A stretch of DNA of 64,000 nt from Ruminococcus flavefaciens ATCC 19208 (GTDB lineage Bacteria; Bacillota; Clostridia; Oscillospirales; Ruminococcaceae), in assembly GCF_000518765.1 (NCBI RefSeq), contig NZ_KI912489.1, positions 66,652 through 130,651 on the forward strand, in the 5' to 3' direction. The position numbers and the translations under genes were made by a program. The notes below the pieces were generated by a model, which had not been told where the DNA came from, did not search any database, and was given only the letters and a program-made list of their open reading frames with translations. Below, in pieces: positions 15,927-25,226 of this stretch (position 1 is the first letter of the stretch; each line of letters begins with the position of its first letter).

Positions 15927-17218
15927 TACTTCTTTTCAGGGACTTTGATTATATCCTTGCGCATATAAGGCTGGAGAGCCTTTGGAATGCGGATAGAACC
16001 GTCCTCGTTGAGATTATTTTCAAGGAATGCGATGAGCATTCTCGGAGGTGCAACAACTGTATTGTTCAGTGTATGTGCAAAGTACTTGCTTCCGTCAGCA
16101 GCCTTAACTCTGATACCGAGACGTCTTGCCTGTGCGTCGCCGAGATTAGAACAGCTTCCTACTTCAAAATATTTCTTCTGACGAGGTGACCAAGCCTCAA
16201 CGTCAATAGATTTAACTTTAAGGTCTGCAAGGTCACCCGAGCAGCATTCAAGTGTACGTACAGGTATATCAAGTGTGCGGAAAAACTCAACTGTATAGCT
16301 GTAGAGCTTGTGGAACCAGTCCATAGACTCCTCAGGCTTACATACAACTACCATTTCCTGCTTCTCGAACTGGTGTATACGATAAACACCGCGCTCCTCG
16401 ATACCGTGAGCACCTACCTCCTTACGGAAGCATGGTGAATAGCTTGTGAGAGTCTTTGGAAGCTCTTCCTCGGGAACGATAGTGTCAATGAACTTACCTA
16501 TCATAGAGTGCTCGGAAGTACCGATGAGGTAGAGATCCTCCCCTTCTATCTTGTACATCATTCCTTCCATTTCAGCAAAGCTCATAACGCCTGTAACAAC
16601 GTTGCTTCTTATCATGAATGGCGGAATGTAGTATGTGAAACCTTTGTCTATCATGAAGTCTCTTGCATAAGAGAGTATGCAGCTCTGTAGCTGTGCAATA
16701 TCGCCGCAAAGATAATAGAAGCCGTTACCGCTGGTCTTACGTGCGCTGTCGATGTCGATACCGTTGAGCTTTTCCATGATATCAACGTGGTAAGGTACTT
16801 CAAATGCAGGAACAGCAGGCTCACCGAACTTTTCTACCTCAACGTTCTCTGTATCGTCCTTTCCTATCGGAACTGTCTCGTCGATAATATTAGGGATAAC
16901 AAGCATTATTTCGCGGATATCAGCTTCAAGCTTAACTTCAAGCTGCTCCTTTTCTTCGAGCTCCTTGCCGAGAGCAGATACCTCAGCCTTTACCTTTTCA
17001 GCTTCGTCCTTCTGACCGTTCTTCATGAGACCGCCGATCTCTTTGCTCTTTACGTTTCTTGTGTTTCTGAGATTATCGCAAGCCAGCTTAGTCTCTCTGT
17101 ACTGCTTGTCAAGCTCGATTACTTTGTCAACCAGTTCAAGCTTGTCGTCCTGAAACTTCTTCTTGATGTTTTCCTTTACCAGTTCGGGATTTGTTCTAAT
17201 AAGTTTAATATCTATCAT
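15926..17218 (-). CDS. serS: Seryl-tRNA synthetase
   Basis: A 430-residue class II synthetase that charges tRNA-Ser. The N-terminal helical hairpin that grips the tRNA long arm is seen in residues 30-110; the catalytic core carries the class II motif 2 (PCFRKEVGAHG with RGVYRIHQFEKQE) and motif 3 (NTVVAPPRMLIAFLENN). Length is normal. GGAG precedes the ATG. It follows parB by 11 bases. No T-box leader is visible. Confidence 0.97.
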   Translation of the reverse strand: MIDIKLIRTNPELVKENIKKKFQDDKLELVDKVIELDKQYRETKLACDNLRNTRNVKSKEIGGLMKNGQKDEAEKVKAEVSALGKELEEKEQLEVKLEADIREIMLVIPNIIDETVPIGKDDTENVEVEKFGEPAVPAFEVPYHVDIMEKLNGIDIDSARKTSGNGFYYLCGDIAQLQSCILSYARDFMIDKGFTYYIPPFMIRSNVVTGVMSFAEMEGMMYKIEGEDLYLIGTSEHSMIGKFIDTIVPEEELPKTLTSYSPCFRKEVGAHGIEERGVYRIHQFEKQEMVVVCKPEESMDWFHKLYSYTVEFFRTLDIPVRTLECCSGDLADLKVKSIDVEAWSPRQKKYFEVGSCSNLGDAQARRLGIRVKAADGSKYFAHTLNNTVVAPPRMLIAFLENNLNEDGSIRIPKALQPYMRKDIIKVPEKK

Positions 17219-17229
17219 ATTTATTCTCC

Positions 17230-18084
17230 TTAGTCCTCTTTGGCAAGCTTTTCAGCCAGTGCCGCAAGGTCATTTTTATCATAAAATTCAAGTATAAGAG
17301 CACCCTTGTTCTTGCCGTAGTCTACCTTGACCTTTCTGCCAAGACGCTCGTTAAGAGAAAGCTCCATTTCCTTAAAGTAATTATCAATTTTTTTGTTTGA
17401 GCGCTCGTTAGCGGACTCCTCTGCGTGTTCAGCAGACTTCTGCGCAGCCTTTTCTACCTGTCTTACAGTGAGACCGCCGTCAGCAGCCTTGAGAGCTGTT
17501 GCAACAAGCATTTCCTCATCTTCAAAGCCTAACAGGGCTCTTGCGTGACCTGCTGATATCTCGCCGTTTTCAAGCATTTTCAACACTCTTTCGGGAAGTG
17601 CAAGAAGTCTTACAGCATTTGCAACTGCGGAACGCGAACGTCCAACCATTTTAGCAACCTTTTCCTGTGTCATACCGAACTTTTCTATAAGCTCGTTATA
17701 GCCTGCGGCTTCTTCCACGGGATTAAGGTTCTCACGCTGCAAATTCTCGATAATTGCTATCTGCATGGTCTCAAGGTCAGAAAGCTCACGTATATTTACG
17801 GGAACTTCATCAAGACCTGCCATTCTTGCCGCCCGCCATCTTCTTTCACCTGCAACTATCTGATAGCCGCCTGTGCTTATAGGGCGAACGAGAATCGGCT
17901 GAAGCATACCATGCTCACGGATAGAGTCTGCAAGAGCGGTTATTGCCTCATCGCTGAAAGCCTTTCTCGGCTGATCGCGGTTCGGCTCTATTTCTGAGGT
18001 GCGGAGAGTCTTTTTTACTTGTATATCATTGGTATTATCGCTGAAAAGTGTATCAAGACCCGCGCCTAAACCACCTTTTGCCAT
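17230..18084 (-). CDS. parB: Chromosome partitioning protein ParB/Spo0J
   Basis: A 284-residue CTP-dependent DNA clamp that loads at parS sites and organises the origin. The CTP-binding motif is GERRWRAARM; the ENLQRENLNPVEEA and TQEKVAKMVGRSRSAVANAVRLL segments are the parS-reading HTH; a C-terminal dimer region follows a Glu/Lys-rich linker. It pairs with ParA (46 bases upstream). Three parS sites lie just beyond parA. Confidence 0.96.
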   Translation of the reverse strand: MAKGGLGAGLDTLFSDNTNDIQVKKTLRTSEIEPNRDQPRKAFSDEAITALADSIREHGMLQPILVRPISTGGYQIVAGERRWRAARMAGLDEVPVNIRELSDLETMQIAIIENLQRENLNPVEEAAGYNELIEKFGMTQEKVAKMVGRSRSAVANAVRLLALPERVLKMLENGEISAGHARALLGFEDEEMLVATALKAADGGLTVRQVEKAAQKSAEHAEESANERSNKKIDNYFKEMELSLNERLGRKVKVDYGKNKGALILEFYDKNDLAALAEKLAKED

Positions 18085-18129
18085 AGTTCAAACCTCATTC
18101 GTCTTTATTGATTTACACCGTCAAATCAA

Positions 18130-18954
18130 TTACGAACGTTTTCCTTTCTTATGTTTTTTGAAAGAGAAGATCTTTACTTTTTTCGGCAGCTCGAGAGGTT
18201 CGCCAAGCATCTCATGGCATACAAGCTCATAAGCTTCTGCACCCTTTGATGTCTTGTCGTAGTACATTACAGGCTTTCCGTGACTTGGAGCTTCCGAAAT
18301 GCGGACATTTCTCGGCACCTTTGTCTTGAACACCTTATCAGGGAAATATTTCTCAACCTCAGTTACAACATCGTTAGCAACATTGAGTCTGCCATCAAAC
18401 ATTGTAAATAAGATACCCTCGATCTCCAGCGCTGGATTATAATTATTTTTAACTATTTTTATTGTATTCACCAGCTGAGAAAGTCCTTCAAGGGCATAAA
18501 ACTCTGCAAGCATGGGCACGATTATAGTGTCACAGGCAACAATTCCGTTTATAGTAATTGTACCAAGTGCAGGCGGACAGTCTATGAAAATATAATCATA
18601 GTCGTCTTTACAGGTGAGTATCTGCATTTTAAGTCTGTTGACTCTGTTCTCATACTCTGCAAGCTCAATTTCACAGCCTGCAAGAGCTTCTGTAGCAGGA
18701 ACGATTGATACATTTTCAAACTCAGTAGCAATAACAGCTTCCTGAATGCGAGTCTTGCCCGTTATAACATCATAAGTTGAAGCGCTAACAGATTTTTTCT
18801 TTATACCGAAGCCTGTAGTTGTATTTCCCTGTGGGTCAGAGTCGATACAAAGTATCTTCATACCCCGAGAGCCAAGATATGCCGCAATATTTATAACAGT
18901 TGTTGACTTTCCAACGCCGCCCTTCTGATTGGCAACAGCTATGATTTTGCCCAT
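18130..18954 (-). CDS. parA: Chromosome partitioning ATPase ParA/Soj
   Basis: A 274-residue deviant-Walker ATPase. Walker A is KGGVGKSTT at residues 11-19, with the signature lysine; IDSDPQGNTTTGFG and FIDCPPALG follow. It drives segregation with ParB and in Firmicutes also modulates DnaA. The C-terminus ends in a Lys-rich tail (KVKIFSFKKHKKGKR), longer than usual. AAGGAAG precedes the ATG. Confidence 0.96.
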   Translation of the reverse strand: MGKIIAVANQKGGVGKSTTVINIAAYLGSRGMKILCIDSDPQGNTTTGFGIKKKSVSASTYDVITGKTRIQEAVIATEFENVSIVPATEALAGCEIELAEYENRVNRLKMQILTCKDDYDYIFIDCPPALGTITINGIVACDTIIVPMLAEFYALEGLSQLVNTIKIVKNNYNPALEIEGILFTMFDGRLNVANDVVTEVEKYFPDKVFKTKVPRNVRISEAPSHGKPVMYYDKTSKGAEAYELVCHEMLGEPLELPKKVKIFSFKKHKKGKRS

Positions 18955-19038
18955 ATTATCTTCCTTTCAAAGTTACTTATACTATTATATCACTTTTTGA
19001 TTGCAATGTAAATATAAAAAGATGTTTTTTTCAAAAAT

Positions 19039-19054
19039 TGTTTCACATGAAACA
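19039..19054. promoter_or_regulatory. parS site
   Basis: TGTTTCACATGAAACA, one change from the Firmicute parS consensus TGTTTCACGTGAAACA; still a perfect palindrome except at the central step. One of three clustered between noc and parA. Confidence 0.93.
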
Positions 19055-19088
19055 ATTTTACCTATAAATAACCTCGTCAATTTATAAT

Positions 19089-19104
19089 TGTTTCACGTGA
19101 AACA
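19089..19104. promoter_or_regulatory. parS site, perfect consensus
   Basis: TGTTTCACGTGAAACA, exact parS consensus, 50 bases from the previous site. A further half-site (ACATGAAACAT) lies at 19114-19124. Confidence 0.96.
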
Positions 19105-19133
19105 TAAAAAAACACATGAAACATCGTTTAGAA

Positions 19134-19149
19134 TGTTTCATGTGAAACA
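19134..19149. promoter_or_regulatory. parS site
   Basis: TGTTTCATGTGAAACA, one change from consensus; it abuts the 3' end of the noc gene. Confidence 0.93.
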
Positions 19150-19157
19150 ATTTCATA

Positions 19158-19973
19158 TCATGTTTTCTTCTGAATTGGGATCCTGACACGATATTCAATA
19201 TAATCTTCATTTTGTATTTTTCTGGAATCGGCAGAAATACCCGCAGCCTGCATTGTCTCAACTGCCTTATTAATTGTATTCACGAACATCTTTACATTCT
19301 GAAAAACTACTGAACGCTTTTTGTAACTGACCTTGCTGCGCTGACTGCCAATAAACTCATCAATAAGATGCTCAGAACGCTCAACGTTAAGATTATTTTT
19401 GATAATTTTTTCAAGAATAAATAGTCTGTCATCGGGACTTCCAAGCCTTAATAAAGAACGCGCATGACGCTCGGTAAGTCCATAGTGAATAATACATTCT
19501 CGCTCCTTTTCAGTGAGCCTGAGAAGCCTTAGCTTGTTTGCAATGGTACTTTGCGCACGACCAAGCTTTGAGGCAGCATCCTCCTGAGTCATACCGTAAT
19601 GGGTAATAAGCTTCTCAATTGCTGCGGCTTCTTCAAAAAAAGACAAGTCTTGACGCTGAATATTCTCCACAAGGGCAAGTATCGCCGAATGTCTGTCACT
19701 AACTTCGTGAACAATGCACGGGACAGCCTCGAAACCACACATTTTCGCAGCCCTGAGCCTACGCTCTCCGGCGATGAGCTCATATTTTCCGTCCTTTTTT
19801 CTGACTGATAAAGGCTGTAAAATCCCGTTCTGTGCAATGGACTCCGCAAGTGCTGTGATGTCCTCATTAAAGTCATTGCGCGGCTGATACGGGTTTGGTA
19901 TTATCTCGCTGATGCCTATTTCAATGACCTTATTTATAAGCTTTTCTTTGGTGAAATTTAAAAATCCTGCCAT
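19158..19973 (-). CDS. noc: ParB-family nucleoid occlusion-like protein Noc
   Basis: A 271-residue second ParB-family protein. It has GERRLRAAK (CTP site), ENIQRQDLSFFEEA, and the HTH EDAASKLGRAQSTIANKLRLL. Its position next to rsmG and its amphipathic N-terminus (MAGFLNFTKEKL), which in Noc binds membrane, support Noc rather than a duplicate Spo0J. I saw no typical Noc-binding sequence here, only parS. GGAGG precedes the ATG. Confidence 0.85.
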   Translation of the reverse strand: MAGFLNFTKEKLINKVIEIGISEIIPNPYQPRNDFNEDITALAESIAQNGILQPLSVRKKDGKYELIAGERRLRAAKMCGFEAVPCIVHEVSDRHSAILALVENIQRQDLSFFEEAAAIEKLITHYGMTQEDAASKLGRAQSTIANKLRLLRLTEKERECIIHYGLTERHARSLLRLGSPDDRLFILEKIIKNNLNVERSEHLIDEFIGSQRSKVSYKKRSVVFQNVKMFVNTINKAVETMQAAGISADSRKIQNEDYIEYRVRIPIQKKT

Positions 19974-20036
19974 AAAAATACCTCCTTTGGTGATATAACA
20001 ATTTTAACACCATTGGGAAATACTTTCCATACAAAA

Positions 20037-20068
20037 AAACCGCTGTTTTTCATTCAAACAACGGTTTT
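20037..20068 (-). terminator. Terminator after rsmG
   Basis: An AAACCG.TGTTT / AAACA.CGGTTT stem with one mismatch and a T run on the minus strand, just downstream of rsmG and upstream of noc. Confidence 0.75.
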
Positions 20069-20088
20069 ACTGACAAAATTAAACTATT

Positions 20089-20793
20089 TTAAAGACTTTT
20101 TTTCTTTATTTGACTGCTATTTCGAGGGTATTTTGGCGGAGTATGCGATATTTTCTTCACCTCAACTATCCTGCGGCTCTCGTCAAAAAGCTCATAGTCA
20201 ACGGTGTTTTCAATAATTCCTCCAAGAAGTTCAACAGCGTTCTTGCCAAGAGATATATCCTCACTCGGACCCTTCATCGCAATAAAAAAGCCGCCAACCT
20301 TGACAAAGGGAATACAAAACTCACTAAGAAGCGACATATTAGCAACCGCTCTTGCACATGAGTAGTCAAATTTTTCCCTGTATTCAGGCAATTTCGAGAT
20401 ATTTTCAGCACGATCATGAATAAACTCGGTCTCAATTTCAAGTTTGTCACAGAGTTGTTTAAGAAAATCAATTCTCTTGTTGAGACTATCTAAAAGCGTC
20501 AGCTTGATATCAGGTCTGAAAATTTTAAGCGGAACTGAAGGAAATCCAGCACCAGTACCAACATCAATAAGTGAAGAATTCTCCGAAATATCGACGTATT
20601 TTGAAAGCACAACAGAGTCAATAAAGTGTTTGCGAAGTACCTCATGTGGCTCAGTAATAGCAGTCAGATTTACATTTTCATTATATTTCACAAGAAATTC
20701 CGCATATACATCGAGTTTTCTGTAATTATCCTCATTTAATTCAATTCCAAACGACGAAAATTCAGAGCAACATAGTTCAAATTCAGGAAGCAT
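20089..20793 (-). CDS. rsmG: 16S rRNA m7G527 methyltransferase RsmG
   Basis: A 234-residue SAM-dependent methyltransferase that modifies G527 of 16S rRNA. The SAM motif is LIDVGTGAGFPSVPLKI at about 62-78; YSCARAVANMSLLSEFC and GGFFIAMKGP are also typical. I place the start at 20793 (MLPEFELCC), one base after the mnmG stop, with GGGAG 6 bases upstream inside the end of mnmG. Last gene of mnmE-mnmG-rsmG. Confidence 0.94.
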   Translation of the reverse strand: MLPEFELCCSEFSSFGIELNEDNYRKLDVYAEFLVKYNENVNLTAITEPHEVLRKHFIDSVVLSKYVDISENSSLIDVGTGAGFPSVPLKIFRPDIKLTLLDSLNKRIDFLKQLCDKLEIETEFIHDRAENISKLPEYREKFDYSCARAVANMSLLSEFCIPFVKVGGFFIAMKGPSEDISLGKNAVELLGGIIENTVDYELFDESRRIVEVKKISHTPPKYPRNSSQIKKKSL

Positions 20794-20794
20794 T

Positions 20795-22672
20795 TCATTC
20801 TCCCTTCTCATGCATTAGCCACACAGCAAGCATAGAAATGTCAGCAGGAGAGACTCCCGAAATACGCGAAGCCTGTCCGATTGAGAGCGGCTTTATCTTA
20901 TTAAGCTTTTCTATCGCCTCGAGCCTTAGACCGTATATCTGGCTGTAATCCATATCCTTTGGAAGTTTCTTGGACTCCATTTTTCGCATCTGCTCTATCT
21001 GAATGAGTTGTTTCTGAATATATCCCTCATACTTTATCTGTAGTTCCACCTGTTCGCAAACTTCCCACGGAAGCTCCGGACGCTCCTTATCAATAAAAGC
21101 AAGATCGTTATAATTTATCTGTGGACGACGGATAAGATCTGCAAGCTTGCAGCCCGTAGTCATCGGAGAAGTACCTTTTTCTTCAAGAAATAGATTAAGC
21201 TCATCGGAAGGGGATATGTTAAGCTTTGAAACTCTGTCGATCTCTTCAGCTGTGAGGCGCTCTTTTTCCATGAGTTTTTCGTATCTTTCAGCAGAAATAA
21301 GACCTATTTTATAGCCGATAGGAGTCAATCTCTGGTCGGCATTATCCTGACGAAGAATTAGTCGGTATTCACTTCGGGATGTCATCATTCTATACGGGTC
21401 GGAGCAACCCTTAGTTACCAGATCATCGACGAGTGTACCGATATATGAGCTCGCACGATCAAGTATCATCGGTTCCTTTCCCTTGATCTTCAATGCAGCA
21501 TTGATGCCCGCAACAAGTCCCTGTGCACCTGCTTCCTCGTATCCAGAGCTTCCATTGAACTGTCCTGCACCGTAAAGACCCTCAATATTCTTAAATTCAA
21601 GGGTAGGGAGCAGCTGATTTGGATTGCAGCAGTCATACTCTATGGCGTATGCGGGTCTCATAATCTCTACATCCTCGAGTCCATCTATTGTTCTGAGAAA
21701 TGCGAGCTGCACGTCCTCAGGCAGCGATGACGACATTCCCTGTAAATAGTACTCATCTGTTGTAAGTCCCATGGGCTCTACAAAAAGCTGATGTCTTGGT
21801 TTGTCTGAAAATCTTACAATCTTGTCCTCTATTGACGGACAGTATCTTGGACCTACTCCCTCTATTCTTCCTGAGTATAAAGGTGATCTGTCAAGGTTTG
21901 CAAGTATCACTTCATGTGTTTTACTGTTGGTATATGTAACATAGCAGCTAACTTTGTTCTCAAGTGGATCTGCATCTGTTTCAAATGAGAACGGAACGAT
22001 ATTTTCATCGCCGTCCTGTCTTTCCATTATATCAAAATTAATACTTCTTTTATTTACACGGCAGGGAGTTCCGGTCTTGAATCTTCTCAGTTCTACTCCG
22101 TTTTCTTCCAGACTATTTGATAAATATTTACTCGGAAGTGCAGCATCGGGACCACTTTTATATGAAACTTCACCGATGTGTATCTTTCCTTTAAGATAAG
22201 TTCCCGTTGCAATTACGACTGCTTTTACTTTATATTCAGCGCCGAGAGAAGTTCTCACACCTGTTATTTTCCCGTCAGTGACAATTACATCAGCAACTTC
22301 AGCCTGCTTTATAAAAAGATTTTTTTGTTTTTCGCACACATTTTTCATGTACTCGTGATACTTTACACGGTCCTCCTGAGCTCTCAAACTATGAACAGCA
22401 GGACCTTTTCCGCGGTTGAGCATACGGCTCTGAATGAAACATTTATCCGCAGCTTTGCCCATTTCTCCGCCTAAAGCGTCTATTTCACGCACAAGATGAC
22501 CCTTAGCAGTTCCGCCTATAGACGGGTTGCAGGGCATATTAGCGATTTGATCCAGCGATATTGTAAACATGACAGTCTTACAGCCAAGTCGTGCAGAAGC
22601 AAGAGCAGCCTCTATTCCGGCGTGACCTGCGCCGACGATTGCCACATCAAACTCACCCATTTCGTAAGTCAA
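20795..22672 (-). CDS. mnmG: tRNA uridine-34 carboxymethylaminomethyl synthesis enzyme MnmG
   Basis: A 625-residue FAD protein that with MnmE builds cmnm5U at the tRNA wobble position. The N-terminal FAD motif is DVAIVGAGHAGIEAALA; NMPCNPSIGGTAKGHLVREIDALGG and the second GTYLKGKIHIG signature are clear. The start appears to be a TTG at 22672 with AGGAGGGG five bases upstream; an ATG four codons later would be too far from it. A parS site lies in its leader at 22690-22705. Confidence 0.96.
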   Translation of the reverse strand: MTYEMGEFDVAIVGAGHAGIEAALASARLGCKTVMFTISLDQIANMPCNPSIGGTAKGHLVREIDALGGEMGKAADKCFIQSRMLNRGKGPAVHSLRAQEDRVKYHEYMKNVCEKQKNLFIKQAEVADVIVTDGKITGVRTSLGAEYKVKAVVIATGTYLKGKIHIGEVSYKSGPDAALPSKYLSNSLEENGVELRRFKTGTPCRVNKRSINFDIMERQDGDENIVPFSFETDADPLENKVSCYVTYTNSKTHEVILANLDRSPLYSGRIEGVGPRYCPSIEDKIVRFSDKPRHQLFVEPMGLTTDEYYLQGMSSSLPEDVQLAFLRTIDGLEDVEIMRPAYAIEYDCCNPNQLLPTLEFKNIEGLYGAGQFNGSSGYEEAGAQGLVAGINAALKIKGKEPMILDRASSYIGTLVDDLVTKGCSDPYRMMTSRSEYRLILRQDNADQRLTPIGYKIGLISAERYEKLMEKERLTAEEIDRVSKLNISPSDELNLFLEEKGTSPMTTGCKLADLIRRPQINYNDLAFIDKERPELPWEVCEQVELQIKYEGYIQKQLIQIEQMRKMESKKLPKDMDYSQIYGLRLEAIEKLNKIKPLSIGQASRISGVSPADISMLAVWLMHEKGE

Positions 22673-22689
22673 AAATACCCCTCCTTTAT

Positions 22690-22705
22690 TGTTTCACATG
22701 AAACA
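22690..22705. promoter_or_regulatory. parS site in the mnmE-mnmG gap
   Basis: TGTTTCACATGAAACA, identical to the 19039 site, in the 34-base gap between mnmE and mnmG, immediately before the mnmG ribosome site. ParB spreading from here would cover both genes. Confidence 0.92.
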
Positions 22706-22706
22706 T

Positions 22707-24068
22707 TTATTTTCCGACGCAGAAGCGAGAGAACACCTCGTCCACGACTGCGTCCGTAACTTTTTTACCTGTAAGCATGAGCAGCGACTGCTCAGCCTCA
22801 TCAATAAGAATATTCACAGCATCAAGCATTTCACCGATTTCAAGTGATGAAATAGCACTTTCAATACTTTCGAGAGCCTTGTCGATACAGTATTTCTGAC
22901 GCTCATTTGCTACAGTTACCGTATCAAAATCAGCTTCATTGAGCTTGAAAATCTCTTCAATATGTCTGTGGAGTTTCTCGACTCCGGTATTTTCCTTAGC
23001 TGAAATATATACGATATGTTTAATCTGTTTCTCAAGCTCAGCAATATCAAGGAGCTGCTCAACGTCACTTTTATTCACCACAGCAACTGTTTTATCTTTA
23101 TTAATTTTATTAATTAAATACCAATCGTCCGCGGTGAGTGGACAACTTCCGTCAAAGACAGCAATTATCAATTCCGATGAAGCGATCATTTTTTCAGCCA
23201 TATCAACTCCGATACCCTCGATGATATCATCTGTTTCATGGATACCGGCAGTGTCCGAAAGCCTGAGAGTGATGTCGCCGATGCGGACAGACTCCTCAAT
23301 AATGTCACGTGTTGTACCTGCTATCTCGGTCACGATACTTCTCTCACAGCCGCTGAGGCAGTTGAAAAGGGTAGACTTGCCCACGTTAGGTCTGCCGATG
23401 ATAGCCGTGGAAACGCCCTCCTTGAGAATGCGTCCACTGTCATAATTCTGCACCAGTGACTTCAGATCATCGCGTACTTCCGAAAGCTCTTCAATAAGAG
23501 TCTCTGGACGCACCTCAGGGATATCCTCCTCGGGATAATCAGCCCAAGCCGCAAGGTCTCCGAGAATTTTCATAAGCTTTCCCGAGCACTTCTCAGCCTT
23601 CTTGAAAGCTGCTCCCTCGCGGAGATTTTCAGCCATTTTAAGCTCGCGCTCTCCTTTTGCGGAAATAATATCCATGACGGCTTCCGCCTGTGTGAGATCA
23701 AGCTTTCCGTTAAGGTAAGCCCTCTTTGTAAATTCTCCTGCCTCTGCATTCACAGCACCGTGTCCAAGAGCTGCACGGAGCACCTTTCTCGTTACGTACA
23801 GTCCGCCGTGACATGATATCTCAACAACGTCCTCTCCTGTGTAGCTGTGCGGTGCACGGAACACTGTGAGGATACAGTCGTCCAGTCTTTCATCGTCGTC
23901 GTGAGCTATACCGTATGCGCAGGTGTAGCCTGCCATATCCGAAACTTTTTTACCGCCGCAAGGGGAGAATATCTTTTCCGCAACGCCAATAGCATCGTCA
24001 CCCGAGATGCGTATGACGGATATACCGCCGATAGCATTCGGAGTTGAGATTGCTGCTATGGTAGACAT
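22707..24068 (-). CDS. mnmE: tRNA modification GTPase MnmE
   Basis: A 453-residue K+-dependent GTPase, partner of MnmG. The N-terminal folate-binding domain is followed by the G domain: IIGRPNVGKSTLFN (G1), GTTRDI (G2), LSDTAGIHET (G3), VVNKSDV (G4). The protein ends in the diagnostic FCVGK with its catalytic cysteine. AGGAGTG precedes the ATG. A terminator-like hairpin separates it from jag. Confidence 0.97.
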   Translation of the reverse strand: MSTIAAISTPNAIGGISVIRISGDDAIGVAEKIFSPCGGKKVSDMAGYTCAYGIAHDDDERLDDCILTVFRAPHSYTGEDVVEISCHGGLYVTRKVLRAALGHGAVNAEAGEFTKRAYLNGKLDLTQAEAVMDIISAKGERELKMAENLREGAAFKKAEKCSGKLMKILGDLAAWADYPEEDIPEVRPETLIEELSEVRDDLKSLVQNYDSGRILKEGVSTAIIGRPNVGKSTLFNCLSGCERSIVTEIAGTTRDIIEESVRIGDITLRLSDTAGIHETDDIIEGIGVDMAEKMIASSELIIAVFDGSCPLTADDWYLINKINKDKTVAVVNKSDVEQLLDIAELEKQIKHIVYISAKENTGVEKLHRHIEEIFKLNEADFDTVTVANERQKYCIDKALESIESAISSLEIGEMLDAVNILIDEAEQSLLMLTGKKVTDAVVDEVFSRFCVGK

Positions 24069-24080
24069 TTAATCACTCCT

Positions 24081-24107
24081 AAAAAAACAACGGCATTAAG
24101 CCGTTGT
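24081..24107 (-). terminator. Terminator between jag and mnmE
   Basis: An 8-bp stem ACAACGGC / GCCGTTGT with a 5-base loop and six T on the minus strand. It splits the rnpA-yidD-yidC-jag unit from mnmE-mnmG-rsmG; the mnmE ribosome site follows directly. Confidence 0.85.
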
Positions 24108-24121
24108 TTAAGATATTTTCA

Positions 24122-25207
24122 TCAAAGCTCGATCTTGCCGTAAAGACCGCCCTGGATCTCGTCCTCTGGCTTTGGTCTCTTATAATCCTTCTCAAAGCTT
24201 GTTGAGAGGTCAACGCTTCTGCGCTCCATGCTTACCTCTCTGTCGCGGTTGTTTCTTCTCTCGCCGCCTCTTCTGTCATTTCTTCTGCCGCCGTCGCGTC
24301 TGTTGTTATCGCGTCTGCCGCCGCCTCTTCTTGGGTTGTTTGAAGAAATTATGATCTTTCTGTAAGGCTCTTCACCTACTGAGCGTGAAGAAACGCCTTC
24401 GATATTTGAGATAGCAGAGTGGATAACTCTTCTCTCGTAAGGATTCATTGGCTCGAGGGGCTGTGAACGGCCTGTTCTGAGAACAGACTTTGCGACCTTA
24501 GCAGCCAGCTGTTCAAGAGTTTCCTTTCTCTTGCTTCTGTAGCCGAGACAATCAATTGTGATTCTGTAGTAATCCTTGTCGCCCTTGTTAGCGATGATAG
24601 AGCAAAGGTACTGGATAGCGTCGAGAGTCTCGCCGCGTCTGCCGATTATAGTACCGTTATTGCTGCTCTCGATATTGAGTACAGCACCTGTTTCGTTCTG
24701 ATATATCTTATACTCAGCATCAACGTCCATTGCGCGTAAAATACTTGTGATATAGTCTCTTGCAAGCTTTACCTTAGGATTGATAAGAGCCTCGTCCTCG
24801 ATAAGTGTGAAGTTATCAAGTGAGTAAGCTTCTTCTGATTCTTCGGGAACTTCAACAGCAGCCTCTGCTGTCTTTTCTTCTGCCTTTACAGCAGTAGTTT
24901 CTGTAGTAACAACAGGCTTTTCTTCTGAAACTGTCTTTACAACAGGCTCAGCCTTTGGTGCAGGAGCAGTTGTAACAGGAGCCTTCGGAGCTTCAACAGG
25001 GGCAGCAGCCTTTGGAGCAGCTGTAGTCTGTGGTGCACCTTCTATAACAGTAGCCTTTACCTTTGCTTCCTTTGATCCGAGTCCGAAAAGACCCTTCTTG
25101 CCTTCGTCGATGATCTCAAACTTGATCTCACTGATTTTCTTTCCGAATTTTTTTGCTGCGAGTTCTTTTGCCTCGTCAACAGATCTTGCTGTGAATATTT
25201 CAGTCAT
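24122..25207 (-). CDS. khpB: RNA-binding protein KhpB/Jag with long disordered insert
   Basis: A 361-residue protein in three parts. The Jag_N domain (about 1-52) contains KKFGKKISEIKFEIIDEGKKG. An Ala/Pro/Thr/Glu-rich linker (about 58-130) has repeated AP and KAE patterns. Then comes a KH domain with GTIIGRRGETLDAIQYL and an R3H domain ending SRSVGEEPYRKIIISS. The C-terminal 65 residues are Arg/Gly/Asn-rich, an RGG-like tail. Jag homologues bind RNA and influence cell-wall growth and division. The linker and tail make it longer than the ~205-residue Bacillus form. It follows yidC in the usual order. Confidence 0.93.
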   Translation of the reverse strand: MTEIFTARSVDEAKELAAKKFGKKISEIKFEIIDEGKKGLFGLGSKEAKVKATVIEGAPQTTAAPKAAAPVEAPKAPVTTAPAPKAEPVVKTVSEEKPVVTTETTAVKAEEKTAEAAVEVPEESEEAYSLDNFTLIEDEALINPKVKLARDYITSILRAMDVDAEYKIYQNETGAVLNIESSNNGTIIGRRGETLDAIQYLCSIIANKGDKDYYRITIDCLGYRSKRKETLEQLAAKVAKSVLRTGRSQPLEPMNPYERRVIHSAISNIEGVSSRSVGEEPYRKIIISSNNPRRGGGRRDNNRRDGGRRNDRRGGERRNNRDREVSMERRSVDLSTSFEKDYKRPKPEDEIQGGLYGKIEL

Positions 25208-25226
25208 ACATTACCTCCCTGAGGAA

